From Mallotus nudiflorus (lineage: Eukaryota; Streptophyta; Magnoliopsida; Malpighiales; Euphorbiaceae), in contig CANTUR010000045.1 in assembly GCA_947683625.1 (NCBI GenBank), forward strand, positions 62,001 through 126,000: a stretch of 64,000 bases of DNA. The letters are read 5' to 3'. The stretch's first letter is position 1; every line of letters begins with the position of its first letter. The notes under the pieces are model-generated. The model was given only the letters and a program-made list of their open reading frames with translations, was not told the DNA's origin and ran no database searches. The position numbers and the translations under genes were made by a program. Shown one piece after another: positions 12,402 to 24,838 of the stretch.

Positions 12402-12699
12402 CTTACCTATATCCCCATAGGTGTACAGATGTGGGTAATGAGGTAATATTTCCTCATTTCTATTTATTTTTGCAAAAAATTATTTATAAAGTTAGCAATC
12501 AGAATTAATTTCAAAATGCAAATTAGTATGCACATTATTCAAATTAAATTGGAAACTAGTAAAAAAATGCATGAAATTTTGAAATTAAACCTTGAAAATA
12601 TGAAAATTTTAGCTTGAGGTTTGTTATATGTCTGATTGAATGTCTGGAATCTTGATCAGAAGTCCAAATTTTCAATCACCATCCTAATTTTTGGTCAAT

Positions 12700-15443
12700 T
12701 GTCATGACCCAAACTAGAAGACATGATCGGCACTAGGAAACGGCAATTCTTTCGAATCCGGAACCTATAGTAAGCCTTAAAAAAAATTAAAAAAATGCAT
12801 GCAATAAATAAATAAAAATACATCGGAATAAAAAATTAAATCGATATGAAAATAAATACTTAAATGTCATTTCATAAAATAAAATATTTTTATATAATAT
12901 TCAGAGAAAGGTCTCATACTAAACCAACATTCTACAGATACAAAGCACTACTATTTCATCATTCTAAAATACAACAAAAGTCAAATAAATAATTTACATA
13001 ATCTAGTCAGGGCTGAATAAGTCCAGCATAGAGGTCTACTACTGAGGTCTGATGACAAGGAATCTCTTGAAAAAAAATATTGAGGGGAGCCAGACCTCAT
13101 TTATTGAATTATTATAATATATATATATGCTATCTAAAACATATACAGTCAAACATCAGTATATATATACATACCTATACATGCATTTCACACAAATGCA
13201 AAATTCTAATTTTATATATACATATCAAATGCAAAAAACATTATTGAAATGAAGGATCAAATAGAACCCGAAAATATTTGCAACCTCAAACAAAGATCTC
13301 ACTAGCCATGTAGGTTTACTTAATTCCAAATAAATTCTCTTATTCCATTTTGGATAGTAGATTAGTCTTGAGACACTAAGTCAACCAAGCTCCAGTAGTC
13401 TCACTATCAGTGTGATTGGCCCCGAGACACTAGGTTAATCGAGCTCCTGCAATCACACTACTCAATCACATCAATTCTCAATAATCGACCAAATAAATGT
13501 CACCTCAAGTGATTTTATAACTCAAACCTAAAATCTATCGCACCAGTACATAAACGGTCTTAGTGCAGCCCACTAGGTAACACGTTTTATTGATATCCTT
13601 CGTATAAATCGTATATTTATGGAAAATAAATAAATGCATAATTAAAGATAAATGGCATTCATAATAGAGAAATATACCATATACATACCAAAAATATACC
13701 GAAAATATACTAAATATATTTCAAGTATAAATATGCTATATGTAACCAAAATCAACAATAAATATACTAAAATATATTAGAATGCATATTGAGAAATTAT
13801 CAAGTATATACCATCGCATATATATCGAAATAAACCAAAATATACCAAAAATATACTAAACCATTTAATAAAATAATTCGTATCAAAACATAATTATTTA
13901 TAATCATGCACTATATGCAATTTGTAAATAAAATAATAACTCACAAGTTTGCACTCCTCGAGACTGACTTGATGGGTCTGGTACGATAGGTCTCGGTCTC
14001 GGCATAACTAGAAAATAAATAATCATAATAATCATAATGAATTTCTAACTTATACTTCTAAGAATTCTAAAGAAAGACTCGATCTAGGAATTTAAAACTT
14101 AGAAAAACATAGAAATTCAGGATCGACCCGACGTCATGTTTTACGAAAACTCTATCAAAAATTCGACATAACCTTATGGACTTCTCTCTACTGACAGTAC
14201 AACCAATCCTGCAAGGAAAACACACTTCTAATACCACAAAGCTCAATATCTCTGGTTAGGACTTCAAACTACACAAATTTCCTACCGAGATTCACAATTC
14301 ACCAAAATCAATATAAAATAATAAATTCACTTAAAATCATTAAATTCCAAAAATATCCACAAAATACCAAAATATAATATATATGAACATTAAATCACTA
14401 AATATAATTATTTTCACAATAATTAAATAAAAATCTCAAATAATAATATAATATTAATAAAAATCAAAATTTTCAATAATTCAACATATAATACTAAAAT
14501 TCACTCTTATATACTCAAATAGCTTAATTATTTAATAAAATTTATTAAAAATCCATTTAATCACCAAAATAGTAAATAATATATTATTTGAATATAATTT
14601 TTAAAAATTAGTATTAATTAGATTAAAATAGTAAATAATTTATAAAAATTATTTTAAAACCCTATATAATTCTAAAATCATCTAAAACACATTATTTAAC
14701 TATAATTTCCACAAAAATACATAATTAACCTATATATACAAAATTCACATAATATAAAAATATTCTCAAAAATTATATAAATTCACTAAAAATTATTTTA
14801 TAAATTCTAAAATTATTAACTCAAATTACTAACACTAATTTAACTAAATTTTCATTAAAACTAATTAATTAACATAATTATCAAATTCAATAGTTAATAT
14901 TAAAATAATCTAAAATTACCCATAATTGAAAATAATTCAAAAAATAAACAAAAATTATTTTTAGGAAGATTAAGTTGCCATAAACAACATTTCTTAAGTA
15001 AAAATCCATGAATCAAACACGATAATTCAAAAAAATTTTAAAACCCTAAAACACATAAATTAAAAGCTAGCTAGAACTCAAAATCAAGGGAGATTGAGCT
15101 CAAACAGAGCTCAGAATCAAACTCACTAAAGCTTGGAGGTTCAAACAAGACCGGAGCGATGAGATTTAGTGGTTGGAATCTTCATCGGCTTCAATAGAGT
15201 TTCGGGTGCTGCAACTGCTATTTCTGTGATTTCTGGCAGCCTTCCGACGTTTTGCAGGCGGCGAACGACAGTTGGGAAGGAAGAGAAGGTGATGGTCATG
15301 AGTGGTGGTGGTCCAATGGGGTTGGGTGGAGCTGGCAATGCTACGGGAAGGAGAAGGAAGAAGCAGGGGAAGAAGAAGAAGAAAAAGAAAAGAAGAAAAA
15401 AAGAAAGTGGGAAAGAGAAAATGAATTTGACCCGATTTTGACC

Positions 15444-15510
<67 letters not shown>

Positions 15511-15874
15511 GAAAGACTAAAATGTCCCTCTATCCAAATTAAAAAATAACAAAAAATAATAATAATAACAATAATAATAATAAAAGTAATATTAATAATA
15601 ACAATAATAATAATAATACTACAACAATAATATTTGCAATAAAAATAACAATAAAAACAATAATAATAATGACAATTGTATTAATAATAACTTTAATATT
15701 TTAAATGAATAAAACTTCCAAAATAAACATTTTACGTAAATAAAATTTTTTAGAATAAAATAAATAAATAATATTCACCTATAATACAAATATATATAAA
15801 TAAAATTTAAAATTTTTATTAACACTGCATGTCTCAAAATAATTTTATATTATTTAAAATATAAGGTCATTACA
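12700..15874 (-). mobile_element. Solo LTR, Tekay/Del-like, - strand
   Basis: A 3175-bp LTR in reverse orientation. On + it starts tgtcatgaccc (12700) and ends ggtcattaca (15874), the complement of the family's tgtaat...gtcatgaca ends. The reverse complements of the end block, the ggccccgagaca repeat units (about 13330-13460) and the splice-donor-like region are present. The flanks tcaat (12695-12699) and tccac (15875-15879) match at only three of five bases, so the TSD is eroded or the LTR arose by recombination between different elements. (TA)n lies at 15447-15508. Confidence 0.85.
15447..15508. repeat. (TA)n microsatellite
   Basis: About 31 TA units, 370-430 bp from the LTR start in the - orientation. 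This is the same LTR position as the variable tract in the sister copies. Confidence 0.93.
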
Positions 15875-15885
15875 TCCACATTGCC

Positions 15886-15985
15886 CAATGTCGATTGACA
15901 TTGTGTAATGGCGATTGGCATTACGTAATGTCAATCGACATTACATAATGTCGATCGACATTATATAACGTCGATTGGCATTCTA
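15886..15985. repeat. Internal copy of the 20-bp tandem repeat
   Basis: Five units of aatgtcgattgacattacgt-like sequence, the same family as the arrays in both Tat LTRs. Here they sit just upstream (on +) of the plant-mobile-domain-like ORF. Confidence 0.88.
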
Positions 15986-17230
15986 TTTTGCTGACCAAAA
16001 TTTTTTTTATTTTTTTCTTTTTATTCTTGAATTTCATCCGATGACCGATGAAATTCACGAGCTATTTTCACATAGCTCGAAAATTATTTCACGGGCTACC
16101 AATGAATATGGCACAGCTGATTTGGGCCTCAGGTTTCAAATAATTCATCGCTGCGCTTCCGACATTTCGAGACCAATATGACCGCTATTCTCTATTTGCT
16201 TTGATTGAGAGGTGGATGGACACCACCCACACTTTTCACACTCGCATAGGGGAACTGACTATTTCTCCTATGAGCTTTTCTGCCATCATTGGGTCTACCA
16301 TCATTGGAACTCCTATTCCTTTCGACATTAGTTATTGCAGTCTTTCTAAAGATGCACGAAGTCAATACATGCATAACTTGATTAGGTTCGTCCCGATGTG
16401 GAAGAATTAAAAAAATGTTCTCCTTTCATCTCTAATCGAGGGATTCAAACGTCTGCCCATTGCTACTCCCCGTCAGATTGCTCAAAAGGTGAGGTGTCTC
16501 CTCCTTATATTACTGGGCACAACTCCTTTCTACGAGGCTGGTCACAAGGTCAATATTGCTTTACTTGACCCCCTTCGTGACTCAGGTTGAGTTGCTACCC
16601 TTAATTAAGGATATGTTATATTAGCCTATTTTTACTATAGACTGGATACCGTTTGTAGAGGTGCTATCACGATGTATGTCTTTTGGCATGTCCTACATAT
16701 ATGTTTTTTTATATGATTTATTGATTTATTTTTTTCTTTTCTAGATTTGGAGTACAAAAGATTAGGCTGATTTGGGGTTTTGATGTTATCAGCTTTGATA
16801 AGAGTCTCCCTTTGATGCAGAGATGGGGTTCTTCCTGTCTGGCTAGTGACGAAAATATTCTTCAGACCTATCATAATCATATAAACTCCATCAAGTGGCA
16901 CCTAGTAAGAAAACAAAATCATAAGTATTATATATTACAAGTTAAACTCAATTAACATAATTTATAAATTAATTTTGATTGGCAAAAGGGAGTTGATGAG
17001 GTCCAGAGATATGATTTTATGGCTGGAGCAGTACGTCTTGAGTCCATGAGGATTTTACTCCCTAGATATGGTTGTCAGATGTGGTATCTGGGGGAACGAG
17101 TATATCCCTAGTTGTTTGGACCTTCACGTCGTCATATTCTTTCTAATATCCCTCCTTCGATGTTACATAGCTTGCACCTGATAGGTTTAGAGCTGACAGA
17201 GGCACTGCAGGAAATGCTGCCTTGACTTTA
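15975..17230 (+). pseudogene. Plant mobile domain (PMD)-like gene remnant, antisense cargo of the Tat element
   Basis: A broken reading frame on the strand opposite to gag-pol. One frame gives RDQYDRYSLFALIERWMDTT, then HTRIGELTISPMSFSAIIGS and TIIGTPIPFD (to 16410). A second gives VRCLLLILLGTTPFYEAGHK followed by LLDPLRDSG (about 16490-16588). A third gives GYVILAYFYYRLDTVCRGAI (about 16609-16668). The last homologous block, MWYLGERVYP, is near 17079-17108. The order GE(L/M)T..PxxF..I.G, LL..LLG, ..LAYLY..LD.., ..WYLGER follows plant mobile domain proteins as I know them. Several block borders look like splice sites, for example tttcttttctag before 16745. The frame has stops and shifts and cannot encode a full protein. 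Confidence 0.6.
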
Positions 17231-18073
17231 CTAGAGCGATCTCGCCATTGCCGGCAGTTCATTCACGAGAACCTCCTAGAGCAAATTCCTACTGACCATG
17301 CTGAGGTAACTTCTGATCATTTCTTTTATTCTTTTAAAACCCATAAATTACTTATTCTTTTTCATAGTTTGAGGAGATTAGTTCCCCTACTACCGAGGCA
17401 ATGGGGGAAGAGACTGAGACTGCTCATAGGACTGAGACTGCTCCTGATATTAAAAGATCTAAGCCCAAACTTAGTCATACACACTATACTCAACATGTTG
17501 GGACTAGTCGTGAGGGGGCTTTTGTTAGTGCTATCCTTGGTGATGTCTCTCTTTTAGACAAGTCCATGCTTTATTAGGCTCCTGTTATTTAGACTCTGGT
17601 TGAGTAGTATATGCACTTTAGCGATGCTCAGCTTCCTAGTTTTTCTCTGATAGATACTTCTCATGTGAGTTTATCTAACTTATTTCCTACATGATCTATA
17701 CACTTGACAAGAATGTTAATAGAAAATTTTACAAAATAGCTTCACTAGACACAGGCAAAGTATTTGCACAATCTTGCCTTGTCTTAGAGGTTATTTACTA
17801 TGCAAGTCATAGATAGTTGGCGAGTAAGTATATACACTGAAAAATGCAAAGTGTATGCATGAAATGCATATGATATGACATTTCCCATATGTGCAGAGTT
17901 ATTGTAGTGGTATAGAGCGCGAGAATGAGATGATTCATCGACAGGTTATAGACTTGGACATTGATCCTCATAGTGCTAGGACTTCATCTACTAGACCTTT
18001 AAATACTTATCAGCATGATGACCTGACTAGAGGATGGAGGCCTAAGCCTGATTCGGGAGCTCATAATGACTGA
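17231..18073 (+). pseudogene. C-terminal part of the PMD-like antisense remnant
   Basis: Weakly coding sequence downstream of the PMD-like blocks. The open stretch at 17222-17557 lies partly in another frame. The last readable piece at about 17897-18073 contains SGIERENEMIHRQVIDLDID and ends WRPKPDSGAHND with a stop at 18071. Hydrophilic, low-complexity C-termini follow the domain in related antisense ORFs (general knowledge). No catalytic motif is visible, and the boundaries are uncertain. Confidence 0.4.
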
Positions 18074-18481
18074 ATAGGACTATTTTTATTTTTAACTCTC
18101 AACATACTTGTATCTGACTATTTCTATAGTAATATTACTTTCTGGATTCTGTATTATTTTGAGTACTGTTATGTATCACTTGAACTGGTAATTGCTTTTG
18201 AGTAAACTTCTTCCATTAAAATCCTTCTAACAATGGATAATGTTGAATAATCAAATAAATAACTAATTAATTAAAAGATAAATAATGAATATTATCCCTT
18301 TAATAATTGTTTGTTTATCCTTATCTCTTTTAGATCCCATCACCTCATCTTATCCATATTCATCGAGCAAATAGAATCCTTTTCTCATATGGACTTATTT
18401 TCCTTCTTTATATAAAGAACACACAAGGGGCATTATTCCTCATTCTTTACACTTTTAATCATGACTTAATCATCTCTCTAA

Positions 18482-19035
18482 TTGATGAAGAAATTCCTTA
18501 AGAGCCTTGATGGAAATAATTGGAATAACTTTCTCCCTTTTCATTGCAAGTCACTAAAATCCCTTCAGCATTTGAATATCGACAATAACTTTTTGCATGC
18601 TACTGTAACTTTTTGGGATGCTAAGGATCACGTGTTCATATTCAATGGGCAACAGTTATGCCCAATGATTAAAGAATTTACTGCTATCTTAGGGTGCTCA
18701 TTAGACTCAACTACCATGATTGGTCTTCCTAATCTAACCATGTAGTTTCCTAATAAGCTAGTAGCATTCTTTGATTTGCCCTCAGATGACATCTATTTAT
18801 ATGCTCAAAACCCTAAGACCATCGATCTATTTTCTCTTATTACTGTCTGTGATCAGAACCATTGCTTTTTGTCTTTATGCATAGTTTTTACTAGTTTCAT
18901 CTCATGGAAATGCTGACACACAAATTATGAGTATTTTAGAGCATGTAAAAGCTGGAGCCAACCTTATGCCCGTTATTCTTGCTGAAACTATCATAAGACT
19001 GGATAACTTCAGAACTCATAATCATCTTTCAGGCA
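18482..19035 (+). pseudogene. Second antisense ORF, PMD/DUF7745-like, 5' part (split by a solo LTR)
   Basis: The frame opens MMKKFLKSLDGNNWNNF and contains ATVTFWDAKDHVFIFNGQQL followed by CPMIKEFTAILGC, with a stop at 18743-18745. The W-D..H.F.F...(E/Q)LCP..(E/K)EF.A.LG pattern is that of a plant domain often found next to, or antisense to, retrotransposon pol genes (DUF7745-like; family name from memory). Decayed coding continues to 19035, for example MSILEHVKAGANLMPVILAE near 18930-18990. There the solo LTR at 19041 with TSD GTTTA cuts the frame. Coding similarity resumes after 22505. Confidence 0.55.
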
Positions 19036-19040
19036 GTTTA

Positions 19041-19387
19041 TGCTATAATCTAAGTTTTTAAATTATTTTAATATAAAATAGGATATGCAGTGTTAATAAT
19101 TTTAAAATAATAATTGATTATTATGTCATTATCTTGAAAAAAAATTATTATCGTTATTATTTTACATTTAATTAATATATTTTATGTAAATGCATGTTTT
19201 TAAATTTTTTTTTGGGAAATAGTATTTTAATAAATCTTTAATTTAGAGCAATTATATTTTAATATTATTATTTTAATGAATTACATTATTGACCTTAATT
19301 TTTATGAATTATACATATATATGCATGCATGAATAATATTAGGGTTAATAATTAAATTATGTGTATAAATTATATTTTTATTATGTG

Positions 19388-19478
<91 letters not shown>

Positions 19479-22400
19479 TGTGTATATATATATATATGCA
19501 TGTGTATTAAGTGTGTGGTGTGTGTTTTTGTGGAATTATGTATTAAAGTTTATAATATTATAATATAATATAAAGTTGTATTATATATATATATACAATT
19601 ATTAGAACTTATTCTCTGCTTCTTCTTCCCGATCTTCATCCTCACCATCACCCTTATCGCTGCAACTCTGGCCAACTACCATCGGTGTGCCTGGACATTC
19701 ACCTCCTCCTCCAGCAGCTCCGTCGCCTCCAGTCACCATCTCCAGCGCTAGTAGAGCTTAGAAAACCATTTTTTATCGAAAGTTGGCATCTCCTCCGTTC
19801 AAGTCGATTTCGTCCACTAAAATTATTGATTCCGGTGCTATTAGACTCCTGAAACTCCATAGAGGATGATTCCAATCTCCTTGTAGCTTGAAAACACAAT
19901 TTGGTAGGGTTTTGATCTTATTTTCATTTTCAACTAGTTATGCTTTTTGATTTTTTTTAATTTCATTCCTTATGATTCATGAAAAGTGCATTCACAAATA
20001 TTATTCCCCTTAGCTTAATCTACATCCTGGAATTTTTGTGTAATTTTTAGAATTTATTTTGATTTTTATGAATTTTTTATTATTTTTTTATTATTTTATA
20101 ATTTTTGTAAATTAAATAAATAAATTGTGATTTTGTGATTTTTAGTGTTTTTAATGGTTGATATTAATTTTAGAAATTAATTTATAATTTTGTCATTTTT
20201 GTGTAATTTTTATAATTATATTTAGTTTATGTCAATTTTGGAAATGTAGGTTATATATGTATTTTGTTAAAATTAATTGGTTAATTGAGTATATTTGTTG
20301 AATTTGTTGAATAATATGTTGAGAAAATAATTTTTGAGTAATTATATAATTTTTATTGAATTTTTTAATATTATTAGTATTGTATGTGTATTTTTGTATA
20401 TTAGGGGCATTTTGGTAATTTGGTTGTAATTTTAGTTAAATATTAAGTTTAATTGGTTTTAATAATTATTTGAGGTATAAAAATGATTTTTATGAATTAT
20501 TTACTAATTATAACTAATTAAAACTACTTTTAGAAAATTATTTTCAAATTTAATATAATATACTATTTTTGTAAATAAATGGATTTTTTAGTATTTTTAA
20601 TATTTTTAAGGACTAATTAAGTAATTTGGATTTATAAAATGAATTTTTATTAATATTTATGAATTTATCGAGAAATGACGATTTTTTTTAATATTATATT
20701 AATATTAGATTTTTCAGTAATTATCGGTAAAACAATTACTTTTTGTATTTTTAATGTTTAAATTGCTATATTTTGATACTTAAAGGGCATTTTTGGTATT
20801 TATGGAATTTTATTATATTTTGTGTATTTTTTTTGTGAATTGTGGACCTCGGTCGATGGAATTTGCAGTTTGGGATCCCGACAGAGGGTTGTGAGAATAT
20901 TTTGTATTCGAAGTGTGTTTTTCTTGTAGGACCGGCTTTACTTTTTAAGTAGAGAAATGTCCATTTTATAGAGGAGGTTCTGCTAAATTTTTGATAGAAT
21001 TCTCGTAAAACATGACATTTGGTCAAATTCCTATTCTTTATTTGTGTTTAGAATCCTAGATCGAGTCTTTAGAAATTAAGTTATATTCATTTTGATTTTT
21101 GTGTTATTATATTATTGTTAGTTGCGTCGAGACCGAGGCCTAGTGGACTAGGCCCGTCGGATCCGTCTCGAGGAACGCACAACTGTGAGTTATTATAATA
21201 TATACGCATTGCTTAGGTTTCATATTTTAGAATTCTATGTTTTAAATATAAATTTTTGCATAATTGCCTATTTGAATGTTTAAGTATATTTTAGGTATAC
21301 TTTTAGTATATTTTCAGTATAGTATGAAATAAATGCATGTTTTCCTTTTTAATTAAATCTAGCTTGTTTTCAAATATATTATTGGTTTAATTTAATATAT
21401 TCCATGATTTATTTGAGTTGATTAAACGTATATATACCTGAAATTTACTTAGTTTATTTTAGGTATATTTATGGTATATATATGGTTTATTTGTTTATTT
21501 TAAATATCATTATGCATCATTTATTTTTCTGAATGTATGTTTTAATATAATAAAGGATATCAATAAAACGTGCTTCCTAGTGGGTAGCACTAGAACCGTG
21601 TACGTACCAGTGCGATAGATTAGAGTTAAATGAAAATTAATTGTGGTAATTATGATTAATTGATTTGATTGAGGTTAATGTGATTGAGAGTGTGATTGAT
21701 GGAGCTCGGTTGACCAAGTGTCTCGGGGCCAATCACACTAACAGTCAAACTGTTAGAGCTCTGTTGACTTAGTGTCTCAGGGCTAGTCTACTGTCCAGTT
21801 GGACTAAGTGAATTATTTGGAACTAAGTGGGCTTGTATGGCTAAAGCGAGTTCTATTGATATTTGAGGTTGCGAAATATAGGGTTCTATTTGATCCTTCA
21901 TAAACTGATGATTTTCAGTATTAAAATGATTTTCATTGCATCTATGTGTATTTGTCTGTATATATATTTATTATATATACTATTGAGTGTCTGCATTTGA
22001 CATTTAGCTATGCATGTATGTATATTATAATAATTCACTCAATGAGGTCTAACTCCCCTCCGTTGATGTATTTACAAGAGATTCCTCATCTTCAAATCTC
22101 AATAGTAGACCTATACGCCAGATTTCTTTTGCTCCGGCTTTATTATGTAAATCACTTACTTAAGTTTTATTTTGTACTCTACACACTGCAGTAGTAGTTG
22201 TATTTTCAATATGTTGAGAGTTGTATTTGTATTTATACATGTATAAGGATTTTACTTCAAAGTGTTTCTCTGAAGATTGTATTAAAAGATTTCTATTTAT
22301 GATATATATGATGTGATTTTATGTTATTAAAGGATGTTGAGAATTTATTTTATTATTTGAGATTCAATTTTCGTTGAATAATATTTTATTTATTTTATTT

Positions 22401-22500
22401 TATTGCATGCTTTTATTTTTAAGGCTTGCTACGGGTTTCGGATTCGAAAGAATTCTCATTCCCTAGCACCGGTCATGGCCCCCTATTTTGGGTCGTGACA
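19041..22500 (+). mobile_element. Solo LTR, Tekay/Del-like, TSD GTTTA
   Basis: A 3460-bp LTR with a degenerate start (tgctataatctaag) and the normal end ttttgggtcgtgaca. It is flanked by gttta at 19036-19040 and 22501-22505. It shares the full set of landmarks: ggtcg(a)tgg..gacagaggg near 20850, gttgcgtcgagaccgagg near 21121, ggctcg(gttgacc) units at about 21700-21800, and a cactcaatgaggtctaactcc block near 22036. It carries a (TA)n(TG)n tract at 19389-19497. The insertion split the second antisense ORF of the Tat element. Confidence 0.92.
19389..19497. repeat. Compound (TA)n(TG)n(TA)n microsatellite
   Basis: A TA run to about 19435, then a TG run to about 19484 with small interruptions, then TA again. 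It occupies the variable-tract position of this LTR family. Confidence 0.93.
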
Positions 22501-22505
22501 GTTTA

Positions 22506-23175
22506 CTTCTCCTTCAGGTGTGTAACCATAATATTTTATTTGCCTTAACTTTTGCTAAAGTTGCCCTCTTGGGTTTTTAACTTAGCAAGCTTGCCCTTAC
22601 TTTTGCCTAAGCTACCCTTTAAGGTGTTCAACTTAACGGGCTCTTTTTTTATATATATCTAGCTACAAGAAATTGAGAACCCTTTGACTTATCAACCTCA
22701 TCAGCTATAGTCTTGTTCATTGAAGATGAAGGATAAGCTTACTATAAACCAATGGGTTGACTGGTTGAGGGGCATTATAGATGCTGAGTTCTCATGGGTC
22801 TGCCCTTGGTGGAAATTGAAGTTCATGACCATTGATCTATATAATCATAATGTTCTTATTCCTGGGCTACATTTCTCTACCTTTTCTCCCCTTCACATCT
22901 TTGTCGTCAGTATGATCGTCCACAGTTCATTGTCACTGTTCTTACTGACTTTAAAGGCTTCCCTTCGAGACAGGACTTTCTAGACATGGTTAGAGCTTGG
23001 GCCTCATAAGAACTTCAAGCAAAACATGCATTTGTATGCCAATGTGACTACTGATGATAAGTACATAGCTTGGGTTATCATGCAAACTATAGAGCCACCC
23101 AGATTTATTAATTACAAGAGGACTCAAGTGTTACAGGTTGAATCACAAAAGAATAAACCAAGACATATTTAGAGT
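22506..23175 (+). pseudogene. Second antisense ORF, 3' part
   Basis: This is the continuation of the ORF interrupted at 19040. A clear reading frame at 22720-22983 includes DKLTINQWVDWLRGIIDAEF, SWVCPWWKLKFMTIDL and IPGLHFSTFSP. After a frame change it goes on with LGPHKNFKQNMHLYANVTTD-like sequence and WVIMQTIEPPRFINYKRTQV (about 23069-23130). The domain matches the kind of antisense ORF seen in Tat-group elements, but no enzymatic function can be assigned. Between 23175 and 23630 lies non-coding spacer of the element. Confidence 0.5.
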
Positions 23176-23629
23176 AATGATCTCATAGATCTAGTTTTTT
23201 AGGCTTTTCATGCTTTGTTTTTTCCTTTAAGTACTTATGCCTTATAATAAATATAAGATACTTAATATTCAAATAATTTTTTTTTAATTTGCTTCATTAA
23301 TTAAGGCCAAAATTAGTAAATTTATTACATCACATGATATAACTCCTGTTATCAGTTAGTCCTTTTAGATTTTCTGATCGAATATTTTTCTCTTAATTTT
23401 ATTTCCCTAATTTATACTTGACCAGCCTAATCAGCAGGATCACCTCTTTTCTTTTATTCCTTAATTTTTGCCTACCAGCCCTTTATGGGTTTTCTGAATA
23501 GCGAGAATGTCCTAATTTTTGTCTGACTAGCCTTTTAAGGTTTTCTAGCCCGCGGACTTTTATTTCTTTTATACTATTATTATTTTCTATTTTTTAAAGA
23601 TAGTATTTATTAAGACGATCTAGGTTGAT

Positions 23630-24780
23630 TGGCTCAATGAACTCATTCCCTTCAAGATCTGATATTTTGCAACTCCTTTAGGTAGAATCGACTTGACTAA
23701 ATACGATCCTTCCCAATTTGGTCTGAACTTTCCTCTTGGGTCAAATACTATTGCTCTAGACTGTTTTAACACCATGTCCCCAACCTTTATCTTTCTAAGC
23801 TTAACCTTCTTATTAAATAATCTTGTTATCCTTCTTTAATATATCTGAGTATGAAACAAAGTATTCATCCTCTTTTCATCCAGAGATACCAAATGATCAT
23901 ATCTCATTCACACCCATTCATTCTCAGTTATTTTACCTTCTATAACCACTCTCAAAGATTTGATCTCAGTTTCTATAGGTAAAACTGCTTCATTACCATA
24001 CACTAAAGAGAATGGTGTTTGGCCTATGGCAGTTCCAACTGCAGTTCCTATACCCCCACAATGCAAAAAGAAGAAACTCAAACTAATCCTTGTAAGTTTT
24101 TACCATTTTAGAGAGAATCTTCTTAACATTTTTATTAACCGCTTCTACTACTCCATTAGCCTGAGGGTGATTAGGTGAAGACTTATTATGTTCAATCCTA
24201 TACTTCTGTAACAACTTTATCGTTTCTGCTTGAAATTGGACACCATTATCTATCACAACATTGTGCGGGACCCTATACCTGTAAATAAGACTCTTCTCAA
24301 TAAACCATGCCATTTATTTCACTTTCAGAGTGTTGAAGGACTTAGCCCCTACCCATCTGGAAAAGTAATCTATTGCCACAACTATATACTTATGCCCATT
24401 AGATGTTGTCAGCCTTATTTCTCCTATAATATCAATCCCCTACACTACAAAAGGCTAATGAGATGATAAACTATTTAGCACCGTAGGAGGAAGATGGTTA
24501 AGATTCCCATAGATCTGGCACTAAAGGCATTGTCTTACTGTTCTCATACAATTTTTTTCCAAACTCATCCAATAATACCCCTGTCTGATTATCTTATTAG
24601 CCAAGATCATTCCATTCATGTAAGAACCATAAGCTCCTACATGAATCTCTTTCATCACTTCTTCAACTTCATCTTTCTTGAGACATCTGAGCTGCATTCT
24701 ATTCAGCATTCTTTTGTATCATACTCTATCCTAACTCGTATAATTACGTGCAAGAACACGAAGAGCATATTTCTCTTTTG
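23630..24780 (-). pseudogene. Tat-lineage integrase, decayed
   Basis: Integrase inserts the element cDNA into the chromosome. In - strand order I see a zinc-binding H2C2-type N-terminus (EVMKEIHVGAYGSYMNGMIL, then IRQGYYWMSLEKNCMRTVRQ, 24521-24709). Next is the first core aspartate region, KYIVVAIDYFSRWVGA (about 24350-24400). After a stop comes the core with VVIDNGVQFQ and SSPNHPQANGVVEAVNKNVK (24083-24313), so all three DDE residues are recognisable. GQTPFSLVYGNEAVLPIETE follows (about 23960-24030), and the C-terminal FRPNWEGSYLVKSILPKG (about 23670-23730). Stops and frame changes separate the parts. The neighbour upstream in the element is the RNase H region. Confidence 0.85.
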
Positions 24781-24838
24781 AAGTCACTTCATCTGGATAC
24801 TTTCCTTCCATAATGAACCTCTGAATGTCATAAAACCA

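Noticed and set aside
15141..15542. Gly/Lys-rich ORFs near a TA run
   Set aside because: Reverse copy of the LTR GC-rich and purine-rich blocks; one ORF ends in poly(Tyr-Ile) from the microsatellite.
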